A stretch of 64,000 nucleotides of DNA from Bacillota bacterium (GTDB lineage: Bacteria > Bacillota > Syntrophomonadia > Syntrophomonadales > Syntrophomonadaceae), in assembly GCA_029550685.1 (NCBI GenBank), contig JAKPGY010000115.1, positions 1 through 64,000 of the forward strand, written 5' to 3'. The notes under the pieces are model-generated. The model made no database searches and had not been told where the DNA came from. It worked only from the letters and a program-made list of their open reading frames with translations. This document shows, in pieces, positions 44,952-53,466 of the stretch. Position numbers and translations under genes: made by a program. Every line of letters begins with the position of its first letter. Within the stretch, counting starts at the first letter, position 1.

Positions 44952-47588
44952 GTGAAGTATGTTTACTTGTTCGAAGAAGGCAAATCAGATATGAAAATGC
45001 TGCTGGGAGGCAAGGGCGCTAATCTAGCGGAAATGACCCGCATCGGTCTGCCGGTTCCGCCAGGTTTTACGATTACCACTGAAGCCTGCAACATTTATTT
45101 ATCCTCCGGGGGAACTTTGCCTGACACGGTACTGGAACAGACTTTCACAAGTCTGAATGCTTTAGAAAAACGAACCGGGAAGGGATTTGGGGACAAACAC
45201 AACCCTTTATTGGTGTCGGTTCGTTCGGGAGCCGCCATTTCTATGCCAGGTATGATGGATACTATATTAAATCTAGGCCTGAATGACGAGACCGTACAGG
45301 GATTAGCTGAGCTAACTGGTGACCCGCGTTTTGCCTATGACTGCTATCGCCGCTTCATTCAGATGTTCAGCAATGTAGTATTGGATATAGATCATTCTCT
45401 CTTTGACGATATAGTTGAAAAACATAAACGTAAACTCAGCCTCATTTTTGATTACGAAATACCTGCCTCGGAGCTCCAATCTATTATCATTGAATATAAA
45501 AGCATGGTCCAGCAGGAAAAAGGCTTTGAATTTCCCCAGGATGTGAAGGAACAGCTGATTATGGCTATAAAAGCGGTTTTCAATTCCTGGAACAACCAGC
45601 GAGCCATTGTGTACCGGCGCCTCAACAAAATTGACGATAGTTTGGGAACTGCCGTGAATGTGCAGTGTATGGCTTTTGGCAATATGGGCCAGGACTGCGG
45701 TACTGGAGTAGCCTTCACCCGGAATCCCTCCACTGGTGAAAAGACTTTATATGGTGAATTCTTAATTAATGCTCAGGGTGAAGATGTAGTAGCCGGTATT
45801 CGAACTCCCATGCCCATCGCTAAACTAAAAGAGGAACTGCCCGAAGTATACCAGCAGTTCATAGATACCTGTCAGAAACTGGAGAACCATTACCGTGATA
45901 TGCAGGACATTGAGTTTACGGTAGAAAAGGGTACCTTGTACATGTTGCAGACTCGTAACGGCAAACGCACTGCCCGCGCTGCAGTCAAGGTAGCTGTTGA
46001 TATGGTGAATGAAGGACTCATAAGCATAGAAGAGGCTCTGCAGCGAGTGGACGCTGAGCAGCTTAACCAACTCTTGCACCGGCAGATAGACACTAGTGTT
46101 CATGTGGATGCTATTGCCAAGGGTTTGCCGGCTTCCCCGGGAGCGGCCTGTGGAAAAGTGGTTTTTGATGCGAATATAGCGGAAAAATTGGGTGGAGCCG
46201 GGGAAAAGGTGGTCCTGGTCCGCAATGAGACCACACCTGACGACATTCATGGGATAATTCATGCCCAGGGGGTGCTCACCTCACGGGGCGGCATGACCTC
46301 TCATGCTGCCGTAGTAGCCAGAGGCATGGGAAAACCATGTGTATGCGGATGCGAAGCTATAAAAATAGATCCCTCCGGCAATCAGTTTATGGTCAATGGT
46401 TTGGTGGTAAAAGAGGGAGACATAATCACCATTGATGGGGCTACCGGTAATGTTATGCTAGGAGAAGTTCCCATGATAGAACCGACTTTATCTGATGAAT
46501 TTGAGACTCTCTTGGAGTGGGCTGATCAGGTTAAAACCGTCATGGTCCGAGCAAATGCCGATACCCCTGAAGATGCCGCCAAGGCTAGAGAATTCGGCGC
46601 TCAGGGCATTGGACTTTGCCGGACTGAACATATGTTTATGGCTCAAGAAAGGCTGCCCTATGTGCAGGAAATGATTTTGGCGGAGAGCATAGAGGAAAGA
46701 GAAAAGCCTTTGGCTAAACTTTTGGAGTTCCAGCGTCAGGATTTCTATGGCATACTGAAAGCCATGGCCCCGCTGCCGGTTACTATCCGGTTACTGGATC
46801 CGCCTTTGCATGAGTTTTTACCTGATCACGAATCACTGCTGCTGGAAATAGCCCAACTGACCCACGAGAATGCCGATAATAAATTAATCCTGGCCAAAGA
46901 AGAAATGCTTAAGAAGATCAACAGCCTGTCGGAGGCTAACCCCATGCTGGGTCACCGGGGGTGCCGTTTGGGCATCACTTATCCCGAGATTTATCGCATG
47001 CAGGCCCGGGCTATTTTTGAAGCTATGCTGCAGCTGAAAAAGGAAAATATAGATGCCTTTGCAGAGATCGAGATACCACTGGTAATGGATATCAGTGAAT
47101 TAGCTATCCTTAAAGCAGAGATTAACGACATATATGAAGAAATCAAGGCTGAAAGCGGTGAAGAATTGAAATATGCAGTGGGAACCATGATAGAACTTCC
47201 CAGGGCTTGTATAACCGCTGATAAAATTGCTACCGAAGCTGAATTCTTCTCCTTTGGTACCAATGATTTAACCCAGACTACACTGGGATTCAGCCGCGAC
47301 GATGCCGAAGGCAAGTTCATTCCCGTGTATCTGGAGAAAAAGATTATCCGTGACAATCCCTTTGCCGTTCTGGATCGCGAGGGAGTAGGAGAGTTAATGC
47401 GGATAGCCGTAGAAAAGGCCCGCTCAGTGAAACCCGATATACTGATGGGTATATGCGGAGAGCATGGCGGAGAACCCAGTTCCATAGAGTTCTGCCACAT
47501 GATTGGTCTGAACTATGTAAGCTGTTCACCCTACCGGATTCCGGTAGCCAGACTGGCCGCCGCCCAGGCCGCTATCAATCACAAATAG
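44952..47588 (+). CDS. ppdK: Pyruvate, phosphate dikinase
   Basis: PPDK interconverts pyruvate, ATP and Pi with PEP, AMP and PPi. The 878-residue length is typical. The N-terminal nucleotide domain has MLLGGKGANLAEMTRIGLPVP and SVRSGAAISMPGMMDTILNL. The phosphotransfer His is in SRGGMTSHAAVVARGMG, with the regulatory Thr two residues before it. The C-terminal barrel has MLGHRGCRLGITYPEI and the catalytic Cys in MGICGEHGGEP. A GTG start follows AGGAGG. It is the second PEP-forming enzyme next to the same regulator. Confidence 0.97.
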   Translation: MKYVYLFEEGKSDMKMLLGGKGANLAEMTRIGLPVPPGFTITTEACNIYLSSGGTLPDTVLEQTFTSLNALEKRTGKGFGDKHNPLLVSVRSGAAISMPGMMDTILNLGLNDETVQGLAELTGDPRFAYDCYRRFIQMFSNVVLDIDHSLFDDIVEKHKRKLSLIFDYEIPASELQSIIIEYKSMVQQEKGFEFPQDVKEQLIMAIKAVFNSWNNQRAIVYRRLNKIDDSLGTAVNVQCMAFGNMGQDCGTGVAFTRNPSTGEKTLYGEFLINAQGEDVVAGIRTPMPIAKLKEELPEVYQQFIDTCQKLENHYRDMQDIEFTVEKGTLYMLQTRNGKRTARAAVKVAVDMVNEGLISIEEALQRVDAEQLNQLLHRQIDTSVHVDAIAKGLPASPGAACGKVVFDANIAEKLGGAGEKVVLVRNETTPDDIHGIIHAQGVLTSRGGMTSHAAVVARGMGKPCVCGCEAIKIDPSGNQFMVNGLVVKEGDIITIDGATGNVMLGEVPMIEPTLSDEFETLLEWADQVKTVMVRANADTPEDAAKAREFGAQGIGLCRTEHMFMAQERLPYVQEMILAESIEEREKPLAKLLEFQRQDFYGILKAMAPLPVTIRLLDPPLHEFLPDHESLLLEIAQLTHENADNKLILAKEEMLKKINSLSEANPMLGHRGCRLGITYPEIYRMQARAIFEAMLQLKKENIDAFAEIEIPLVMDISELAILKAEINDIYEEIKAESGEELKYAVGTMIELPRACITADKIATEAEFFSFGTNDLTQTTLGFSRDDAEGKFIPVYLEKKIIRDNPFAVLDREGVGELMRIAVEKARSVKPDILMGICGEHGGEPSSIEFCHMIGLNYVSCSPYRIPVARLAAAQAAINHK

Positions 47589-47592
47589 AAAT

Positions 47593-47670
47593 GAAGCAAG
47601 GGGACGAATGAAGCAAGGGGACGTTCTTTTTGCTTCCTGGGTGAAGCAAGGGGACGTTCTTTTTGCCTCC
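47593..47670 (+). repeat. RAYT-associated palindromic repeats, block A
   Basis: Two full units (about 47610-47637 and 47643-47670) and one truncated unit (47593-47607) are present. The unit starts GAAGCAAGGGGACGTTC and ends TTTTTGCTTCC; its ends GAAGCA and TGCTTC pair. The orientation matches block B and is opposite to block C. Confidence 0.85.
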
Positions 47671-47738
47671 CTATTGCTTTCTATAAATTACCCAAATACC
47701 TTTCATACTAGAATAAAAACCGATAAAGGCGGTGTACC

Positions 47739-48092
47739 ATGCCCAAGCAGCAAATATATACCATGAGTTTCGCCAAAGTCTATCCCCTTTATGTGGCCAA
47801 GGCTGAGAAAAAAGGGCGTACCAAAACAGAAGTCGATGAGATCATCCGCTGGCTGACCGGATACAGCCAGGAAGAGTTGGAAGCCCACCTGGAAAAGCAG
47901 ACCGATTTTCAGACCTTCTTCGGGCAAGCACCCCATATGAATCCTGCCCGGGCCCTGATCAAAGGTGTAGTTTGCGGTGTGCGGGTAGAAGAGATTGAAG
48001 AACCCCTTATGCGGGAAATTCGCTATTTGGATAAGCTGATTGATGAACTGGCCAAGGGAAAAGCCATGGATATGATTATGCGGAAACAATAA
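47739..48092 (+). CDS. DUF2200 domain protein
   Basis: This 117-residue protein reads [23 protein letters not shown] in short overlapping parts: [11 protein letters not shown], then [16 protein letters not shown]. It continues [12 protein letters not shown] and [20 protein letters not shown]. These are the family features of DUF2200, whose function is unknown. It lies between two repeat blocks, so it may be a passenger gene in the RAYT locus or an older resident that the repeats invaded. It starts at ATG 47739. Confidence 0.85.
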   Translation: MPKQQIYTMSFAKVYPLYVAKAEKKGRTKTEVDEIIRWLTGYSQEELEAHLEKQTDFQTFFGQAPHMNPARALIKGVVCGVRVEEIEEPLMREIRYLDKLIDELAKGKAMDMIMRKQ

Positions 48093-48098
48093 CCAGGC

Positions 48099-48160
48099 GG
48101 AAGCAGGGGGACGTTCTTTTTGCTTCCTGGCGGAAGCAGGGGGACGTTCTTTTTGCTTCC
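48099..48160 (+). repeat. RAYT-associated palindromic repeats, block B
   Basis: Two near-identical 29-bp units (48099-48127 and 48132-48160) read GGAAGCAGGGGGACGTTC and end TTTTTGCTTCC. They lie just past the stop codon of the transposase gene, in direct repeat. Confidence 0.9.
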
Positions 48161-48166
48161 TTATCA

Positions 48167-48934
48167 CTACGCCTTGAATACGATATTAGGACTGATTCCA
48201 GTTACGCGAGCTATCTGCCGCTGAGTTACCCCTGTGCTTTGTTTGATCTGATGTAATATCTCATCTCTTTTTACTTTATCAAATTCCAGTAATCTCTCTA
48301 TAGGTTCACCATTCATCATGGCTTCAATCTCTGCTTTTACCTCGTTATCTGTTTTACTGGTTTTGATTTCATCATCAAGACATTGATCGTCATTCTCCAT
48401 TTGCATAAACTCTCTAAATATCCGAACTGCTTCTGCTCTTGTTTTGTGCATGAATTCTAAAATAAAATCAGTGTTGACCAATTCGTGTGGATGCTCACTA
48501 TAATATGCTTGGATACTGCTCCAAGGATAGTCTTCAGGTGATTTAACTATTTTAGCCTTAACCGGATTATGGTGAATATACCGAACTACTGTTAACAGAT
48601 AAGCATCGTCTTCAACGCATTCACTTCCGAAACGTCCCTGGAACACATGGCCAATTCTATTGTATTTCCGGTTATACCACCATGCATAACTAGTTCCAAT
48701 CCTACTCATGATTCGCGAAATCGAATCTTTGCCTTCATGCACCAAAAGATGAACATGGTTATTCATCAAGCAATAGCCGTATATCTTATACTGTGCTTCT
48801 ATTTTCTTTTGTGCCAGTATTTCCAGGAACCGCTGATAATCATCTTCGTCATAAAAAATATTCTGCCGGTTGACTCCTCTTAAGACTACGTGATAAATGC
48901 CACTCTCACTCTGCTTTCTCGGTTTTCTTGCCAT
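48167..48934 (-). CDS. REP-associated tyrosine transposase (RAYT)
   Basis: This 255-residue Y1-type transposase has the HUH pair HVH at residues 60-62 (CLMNNHVHLLVHEG). The catalytic Tyr is near residue 119 (VVRYIHHNPVKA). A C-terminal helix-turn-helix-like region follows (GVTQRQIARVTGISPNIVF). RAYTs cut single-stranded palindromes of their own REP family. Blocks A, B and C supply such palindromes, in opposite orientation on the two sides of the gene. The ATG at 48934 follows GGGGAGG. The catalytic residues look intact, so it may be active. Confidence 0.92.
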   Translation of the reverse strand: MARKPRKQSESGIYHVVLRGVNRQNIFYDEDDYQRFLEILAQKKIEAQYKIYGYCLMNNHVHLLVHEGKDSISRIMSRIGTSYAWWYNRKYNRIGHVFQGRFGSECVEDDAYLLTVVRYIHHNPVKAKIVKSPEDYPWSSIQAYYSEHPHELVNTDFILEFMHKTRAEAVRIFREFMQMENDDQCLDDEIKTSKTDNEVKAEIEAMMNGEPIERLLEFDKVKRDEILHQIKQSTGVTQRQIARVTGISPNIVFKA

Positions 48935-48980
48935 AGGTTACCTCCCCATATTATGTTTATAATACCAAATAATAGAAGAT

Positions 48981-49115
48981 GAAGCAAAAGCAGCGTCCCC
49001 CTGCTTCCCGTCCAAAGGAAGCAAAAAGAACGTCCCCGTGTTTCCCCCAAAGGAAGCAAAAAGAACGTCCCCGTGCTTCCCCCAAAGGAAGCAAAAAGAA
49101 CGTCCCCGTGCTTCC
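48981..49115 (-). repeat. RAYT-associated palindromic repeats, block C
   Basis: Four units (48981-49007, 49017-49045, 49052-49080, 49087-49115) read GGAAGCAAAAAGAACGTCC and end CGTGCTTCC on the + strand. They are the reverse complement of blocks A and B. Spacers are 6-9 bp. The first unit is divergent. The regular spacing is not CRISPR-like because the spacers are too short. Confidence 0.88.
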
Positions 49116-49140
49116 CTGTGCTTCCGTGCTTAATAAAATC

Positions 49141-49156
49141 TTAAGAATTTCCTAAG
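49141..49156 (+). promoter_or_regulatory. Candidate operator of the VanR-like regulator
   Basis: TTAAGAATTTCCTAAG shares TTAAGA-N6-TAAG with the site at 51049-51064. It lies 8 bp upstream of TATAAA (49164-49169), as expected for a PhoB-type activator site overlapping the -35 region. It precedes the regulator gene, so autoregulation is suggested. Confidence 0.45.
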
Positions 49157-49231
49157 AAAAAGCTATAAAATGGAATATTGTTTCGCGTTACAATGATGGT
49201 GGGGATATAGAATCAGAAGGAAGATGACGCA

Positions 49232-49933
49232 TTGGATGCCAAGATTTTGATAGTTGATGACGAACAAGCTATTGCGGATTTGGTGGAAGTTTACTTGAAG
49301 AACGAAAACTACCAGGTTTTTAAGTTCTATAATGGACAGGATGCCCTGAAGTGTATCGATAATGAAAAGCTGGATTTAGCCATACTGGACGTAATGCTTC
49401 CCGATGTGGACGGTTTTTCGATCTGCCAGCACATTCGGGAGAAGCATAATTTCCCGGTTATCATGCTGACCGCCAAAGAAGAAGAAATTGACAAGATTAC
49501 CGGGCTGACCTTGGGTGCGGACGACTATATCACCAAACCCTTTCGACCCTTGGAACTAGTTGCCCGGGTAAAGGCTCAGCTGCGGAGATTTACCAAATAT
49601 AATTCTGCAGAGCCAAAACAGGAAGAACGGGTAATTGCTTTTTCTGGCTTGGTATTGAACCTGGATACCCATGAATGCACCTTGAATGAAAAAAAGCTGT
49701 CCCTCACTCCCACGGAGTTCTCCATTCTTTGGGTCCTGTGTTCTAACCGGGGACGGGTAGTCAGCTCGGAAGAATTGTTCCGGGAGGTATGGGGAGACAA
49801 GTATTACACCAACAACAATACGGTGATGGTTCATATCCGGCATTTGAGGGAAAAAATGCATGACAGTGCCGAACATCCAAAATACATTAAGACTGTATGG
49901 GGGGTTGGCTATAAAATTGAAAAGCAAATCTGA
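49232..49933 (+). CDS. OmpR-family response regulator, VanR-like
   Basis: This 233-residue response regulator has KILIVDDEQAIADLVEVYLK and the phospho-acceptor Asp53 (LAILDVMLPDVDGFSICQ). ITGLTLGADDYITKPFRPLEL closes the receiver. A winged-helix DNA-binding domain follows, with KLSLTPTEFSILWVL. The receiver resembles VanR closely. The start is TTG behind AGAAGGAAGA. It overlaps the sensor kinase gene by 17 bp. No vanHAX ligase genes are nearby, so it is a wall-sensing system rather than an obvious resistance cassette. Confidence 0.9.
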   Translation: MDAKILIVDDEQAIADLVEVYLKNENYQVFKFYNGQDALKCIDNEKLDLAILDVMLPDVDGFSICQHIREKHNFPVIMLTAKEEEIDKITGLTLGADDYITKPFRPLELVARVKAQLRRFTKYNSAEPKQEERVIAFSGLVLNLDTHECTLNEKKLSLTPTEFSILWVLCSNRGRVVSSEELFREVWGDKYYTNNNTVMVHIRHLREKMHDSAEHPKYIKTVWGVGYKIEKQI

Positions 49934-51041
49934 AACCCTCTTGAGAATTGGTCTTATTATTTGTGCCATCGTTTTAGCCGGTTGGGGCATGCTGTGGTTG
50001 GTTGACCAGGGATTTAACGGAGTAATCAAAGAATGGATTTATAAGATAGTATATGTTGACCCTGATTCTGCCGGACTAGGAAAAGTAGGAGCAGTATTTA
50101 AAAGCTGGGGGGAAATAAAGGAATTCCTTATCTATACCTTTGTTACAGCCATTATTATAGTAGCTATATGCAGTATTGCTTCAGCCTATTTTTATGCACG
50201 GTACAGAAGTCAAAAAGATATCTCTTTTATTACCCAAGTCATGAATTCCTATTTAAATTCAGATACTGATGACTTAACACTGCCCAATGAGTATTCTCAA
50301 TTTGAGGCACAGCTTGTTAAAATAAAGTCTGTTGCCCTGAAGCATGAGCAGCTTATGCAGATGGAAATGCAGCGCAAAAACGATCTCATTACTTATCTGG
50401 CCCATGACTTGAAAACGCCTCTGGCTTCGGTAATCGGCTATTTAAGCCTGTTAAGCGAAGCTCCCGACCTGCCAGTAGAGCAAAGAAACAAATACACCGG
50501 TATCGCCTTAGAGAAAGCTTATCGACTGGAAGAACTGATCAATGAGTTTTTTGATATTACCAGATTTAATCTGCAGACTATTGTTTTGAACAAGGGCAAG
50601 ATAAAACTGGCCTTTATGCTTGAGCAGCTGGCTGATGAGTTTTATCCCTTGCTAACGCCCCAGGGAAAACAGGTGACCATCCATGCCCCGGAGGACCTGA
50701 TCCTGGTTGGTGACGCTGATAAGCTGGCTCGCGTTTTTAATAACATCCTGAAAAATGCCATTGCCTACAGCTATGCCAACAGCACTATTACCATTACAGC
50801 TGCCCGGCAAGGGGACAATGTAAGTATTACTTTCACAAACCAGGGGGATCCTATTCCTTCACAGAAACTTGCTACTATCTTCGAAAAGTTTTACCGGCTG
50901 GATGCCGCTCGTTCCACCGCAACCGGGGGAACAGGGTTGGGTTTAGCAATCGCACAGGAGATTGTTTTGGCTCATGGCGGAACTATCACCGTGGAAAGCA
51001 ACCCAGAACACACTACCTTCACGGTAAATCTGCCCTCATAA
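49917..51041 (+). CDS. Sensor histidine kinase, VanS-like
   Basis: The kinase has two membrane spans (about residues 10-30 and 70-90) around a short extracellular loop. The phospho-acceptor His153 lies in LAHDLKTPLASVIGYL. INEFFDITRFNLQ is a VanS-like segment. The ATP domain has NILKNAIAYSY and GGTGLGLA. The TTG at 49917 is chosen because GGGGGG lies upstream; the reading from 49860 would add 19 residues inside the regulator gene. It should phosphorylate the preceding VanR-like regulator in response to a cell-wall signal. Confidence 0.85.
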   Translation: MKSKSETLLRIGLIICAIVLAGWGMLWLVDQGFNGVIKEWIYKIVYVDPDSAGLGKVGAVFKSWGEIKEFLIYTFVTAIIIVAICSIASAYFYARYRSQKDISFITQVMNSYLNSDTDDLTLPNEYSQFEAQLVKIKSVALKHEQLMQMEMQRKNDLITYLAHDLKTPLASVIGYLSLLSEAPDLPVEQRNKYTGIALEKAYRLEELINEFFDITRFNLQTIVLNKGKIKLAFMLEQLADEFYPLLTPQGKQVTIHAPEDLILVGDADKLARVFNNILKNAIAYSYANSTITITAARQGDNVSITFTNQGDPIPSQKLATIFEKFYRLDAARSTATGGTGLGLAIAQEIVLAHGGTITVESNPEHTTFTVNLPS

Positions 51042-51048
51042 GAAATTC

Positions 51049-51064
51049 TTAAGAGATTTATAAG
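51049..51064 (+). promoter_or_regulatory. Candidate operator upstream of the D,D-carboxypeptidase
   Basis: TTAAGAGATTTATAAG matches the site at 49141-49156 at all ten fixed positions (TTAAGA-N6-TAAG). TATAAA at 51105-51110 is a possible -10. The spacing to that hexamer differs from the first site. Confidence 0.4.
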
Positions 51065-51133
51065 TTGGAGTTCCAAAATTGCTCCCTATTTTGTGATTAA
51101 TTGATATAAAAACGCAATAGGGAGATGTTTTAT

Positions 51134-52090
51134 ATGGTACGAAAAGCAAAAAGGAAAGAATCAGGCATAAGCATCATTATATCAGCTTTGCTGATAGCCA
51201 TAACTGTTTTGGCTTTCATATCCTTCATCGACCCTGGAGACCGGGACCAATGTCCGTTTGGGGAAGACTTTGAAGAAATGAATCCCCAGCCTAGTTCATC
51301 GGTCTCTATACCCTTGGACAGGCTCAACAGTCCTTACGCTATTCTGATTGGCTTAAATGATGGATTGGTTGTGGAGAAGAATAGTGAAGAAGTTATTTAT
51401 CCTGCTTCTTTGACCAAAATAATGACAGCGGTGGTAGCTTTAGAGAATCTGCCGGATCTGGAGAAGGAAATCATACTTACCGGTGCAATGTTTGAGGGGT
51501 TGCATGAAGCCAATGCTTCTATGGCTGGTTTCCAGCCGGGTGAAAAGGTAAGGGCCACAGACCTATTATTTGGGGCTATGCTTCCCAGCGGGGCCGAGTG
51601 CTGTAGGGCACTGGCCACCGAAATTGCGGGTTCGGAACAGGACTTTGTAAAGATAATGAATCAAAAGGCGGTAGAACTGGGTATGGATAACACCCATTTC
51701 ACCAATGCCGTCGGACTTCATCATGACAATCACTACACAACCGTCAAGGATGTAGCTGTTTTGCTTAGCTATGCACTGCAAAATGATACTTTCCGGGAGA
51801 TATTCACTTCCACCCGCCATTCTACTCCATCAACCAATATTCATCCCGATGGGATAACCTTTTACAGTACCTTGTTTCAGGAACTCGACGATCCCCAAAT
51901 TACCGGGGGAGAGCTCCTGGGGGGGAAAACCGGATATACCGATAAAGCGGGACTATGCCTGGCCAGTCTAGCGAAAGTGGGAGGGCAGGAATACATATTG
52001 GTTACAGCGGGCGCTAGAGGAGATTACCATACCGAACAGTATAATATCACCGATGCTTTAATGGTATACAATAGCTTGGGAAGAAATTAG
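51134..52090 (+). CDS. dacA: D-alanyl-D-alanine carboxypeptidase (S11 family)
   Basis: This penicillin-binding carboxypeptidase trims the terminal D-Ala of peptidoglycan stems. The 318-residue protein has an N-terminal membrane/signal segment (about residues 12-30). The active-site SxxK is SLTK in YPASLTKIMTAVVALE. KTG is in LGGKTGYTDKAGLC. The SxN motif reads SGA (LPSGAECC), so its usual Asn is Ala. The ATG at 51134 is preferred to 51125 because GGGAG then has good spacing. It follows the VanRS-like pair and shares a candidate operator, so induction by wall stress is plausible. Confidence 0.88.
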   Translation: MVRKAKRKESGISIIISALLIAITVLAFISFIDPGDRDQCPFGEDFEEMNPQPSSSVSIPLDRLNSPYAILIGLNDGLVVEKNSEEVIYPASLTKIMTAVVALENLPDLEKEIILTGAMFEGLHEANASMAGFQPGEKVRATDLLFGAMLPSGAECCRALATEIAGSEQDFVKIMNQKAVELGMDNTHFTNAVGLHHDNHYTTVKDVAVLLSYALQNDTFREIFTSTRHSTPSTNIHPDGITFYSTLFQELDDPQITGGELLGGKTGYTDKAGLCLASLAKVGGQEYILVTAGARGDYHTEQYNITDALMVYNSLGRN

Positions 52091-52268
52091 ATCAGTGCAC
52101 AACCATATAGTTTTTGGTTATTCAATCAACAACCCGGCTAGCAAAACCTATCGTTCTGTAATTATAAATGGACCTAAAAAAGGGATTTATATCTATAACG
52201 TAGTATTACCTATTCATAGAATTATCACCTAAAAAACAGACTGTTACCAGTATTAATAAATACCTGTT

Positions 52269-52296
52269 CCTTTGGCAGATGCCAGAGGTTTTTTTT
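52269..52296 (+). terminator. Rho-independent terminator ahead of the dgt-like gene
   Basis: CCTTTGGCA and TGCCAGAGG pair with one G-U pair, followed by eight T. It lies 20 bp before the next start codon and about 180 bp after the carboxypeptidase gene. It may end the dacA transcript or attenuate the next operon. Confidence 0.75.
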
Positions 52297-52316
52297 CCAC
52301 CATGAGGAGGGCACCT

Positions 52317-53396
52317 ATGGAAATCAGACTGGAAATTGAACAGAGGGAATTAAAGACCTTAAGTCCGCTGGCCAGCCTATCCAGCGGGTCTAAAGGCAGG
52401 GCTGTGGAAGAACCTCCTGATCCTATCCGCACCAACTACATGTTGGATAGGGACCGGGTAGTTCATTCCAAGTCTTTTCGCCGCTTAAAACATAAAACCC
52501 AGGTCTTTATTGCCCCCCGAGGTGACCATTATCGCAGCCGTCTGACTCACACCCTGGAAGTTAATCAAATTGCCAAGACTATAGGTGCCGGACTTAATCT
52601 GAACCTGGATCTGATTGAGGCAATAGCTCTAGCTCATGATGTAGGCCACACTCCCTTTGCTCATGCAGGGGAACAGGTCCTGGACCAGTTAATGGCCAAA
52701 GGCTTTCGTCATAACGTAAACAGTATTCGGGTACTGACCCGGGTGGAACAGCATAAAGGCCGCCCTGGACTAAACCTGACCCAGGAGGTGTTAGATGGGG
52801 TCCTGTATCACAGCGGGTATGGCAAAGATGGGCCGCGGCCCAGTACCCTGGAGGGGCAGGTAATCAGATTAAGTGATAAGATTGCCTATGTTCAGCATGA
52901 TATCGATGATTCTATTCGTGCTGGGCTGCTTACTTTGGAAGACTTACCCAAATCCTGCCTGGAGGTCCTGGGAGATACCCATAGTAAACGCATTGCCACA
53001 TTGGTCACGGATACCATTTATCATACCCGTACCATGATGGAAAAATCACCCCAGTCGGTTAAGGTAGAACCCAGTCCGGTGGTGGAAAAAGCTTTACGCC
53101 AGCTGCGGGAATTTATGTTTGAAACTATTTACGAGGGAGCGGTATGCCAGGCGGAACGATCCCGGGCCAGTTTTGTAATCGAGCATTTATTTAAGTATTA
53201 CCTGCACCATCCCGATAAAATGACTCCCTTATATCGTCAGATAGCTGATGAAGAGGGGCTGGAACAGGCCGTGGCTGATTATATTTCCGGGATGAGCGAT
53301 GCTTATTGTATTGCTGCTTTTGAGGATATATATGTGCCGCAGTCGTTGGTTCCAGGAAAAGCCAGTGATACTTACAATAAATCTTCCCTAGCATAA
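52317..53396 (+). CDS. dgt: Deoxyguanosinetriphosphate triphosphohydrolase-like protein
   Basis: Dgt-like enzymes hydrolyse dNTPs to nucleosides and triphosphate. The 359-residue HD-domain protein has SRLTHTLEVNQIAKTIG and LAHDVGHTPFAHAGE, the metal-binding His/Asp set. The segment DPIRTNYMLDRDRVVHSKSF is typical. The ATG at 52317 follows AGGAGG. It comes before dnaG and rpoD, an order seen in Clostridia. Confidence 0.92.
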   Translation: MEIRLEIEQRELKTLSPLASLSSGSKGRAVEEPPDPIRTNYMLDRDRVVHSKSFRRLKHKTQVFIAPRGDHYRSRLTHTLEVNQIAKTIGAGLNLNLDLIEAIALAHDVGHTPFAHAGEQVLDQLMAKGFRHNVNSIRVLTRVEQHKGRPGLNLTQEVLDGVLYHSGYGKDGPRPSTLEGQVIRLSDKIAYVQHDIDDSIRAGLLTLEDLPKSCLEVLGDTHSKRIATLVTDTIYHTRTMMEKSPQSVKVEPSPVVEKALRQLREFMFETIYEGAVCQAERSRASFVIEHLFKYYLHHPDKMTPLYRQIADEEGLEQAVADYISGMSDAYCIAAFEDIYVPQSLVPGKASDTYNKSSLA

Positions 53397-53466
53397 TATT
53401 AACTTAACAGCTTTTCAACATTTTTGGAGGATTTTCGTCAAACACAGCGAATACATGGTGAGGTAT

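Noticed and set aside
48981-49115. CRISPR-like array
   Set aside because: Repeats are palindromic 29-bp units with spacers of only 6-9 bp of similar sequence; no cas genes. They are RAYT-associated repeats.
49232-52090. Glycopeptide resistance cassette
   Set aside because: Only VanR/VanS-like proteins and an S11 carboxypeptidase are present; vanH, vanA-type ligase and vanX are absent.
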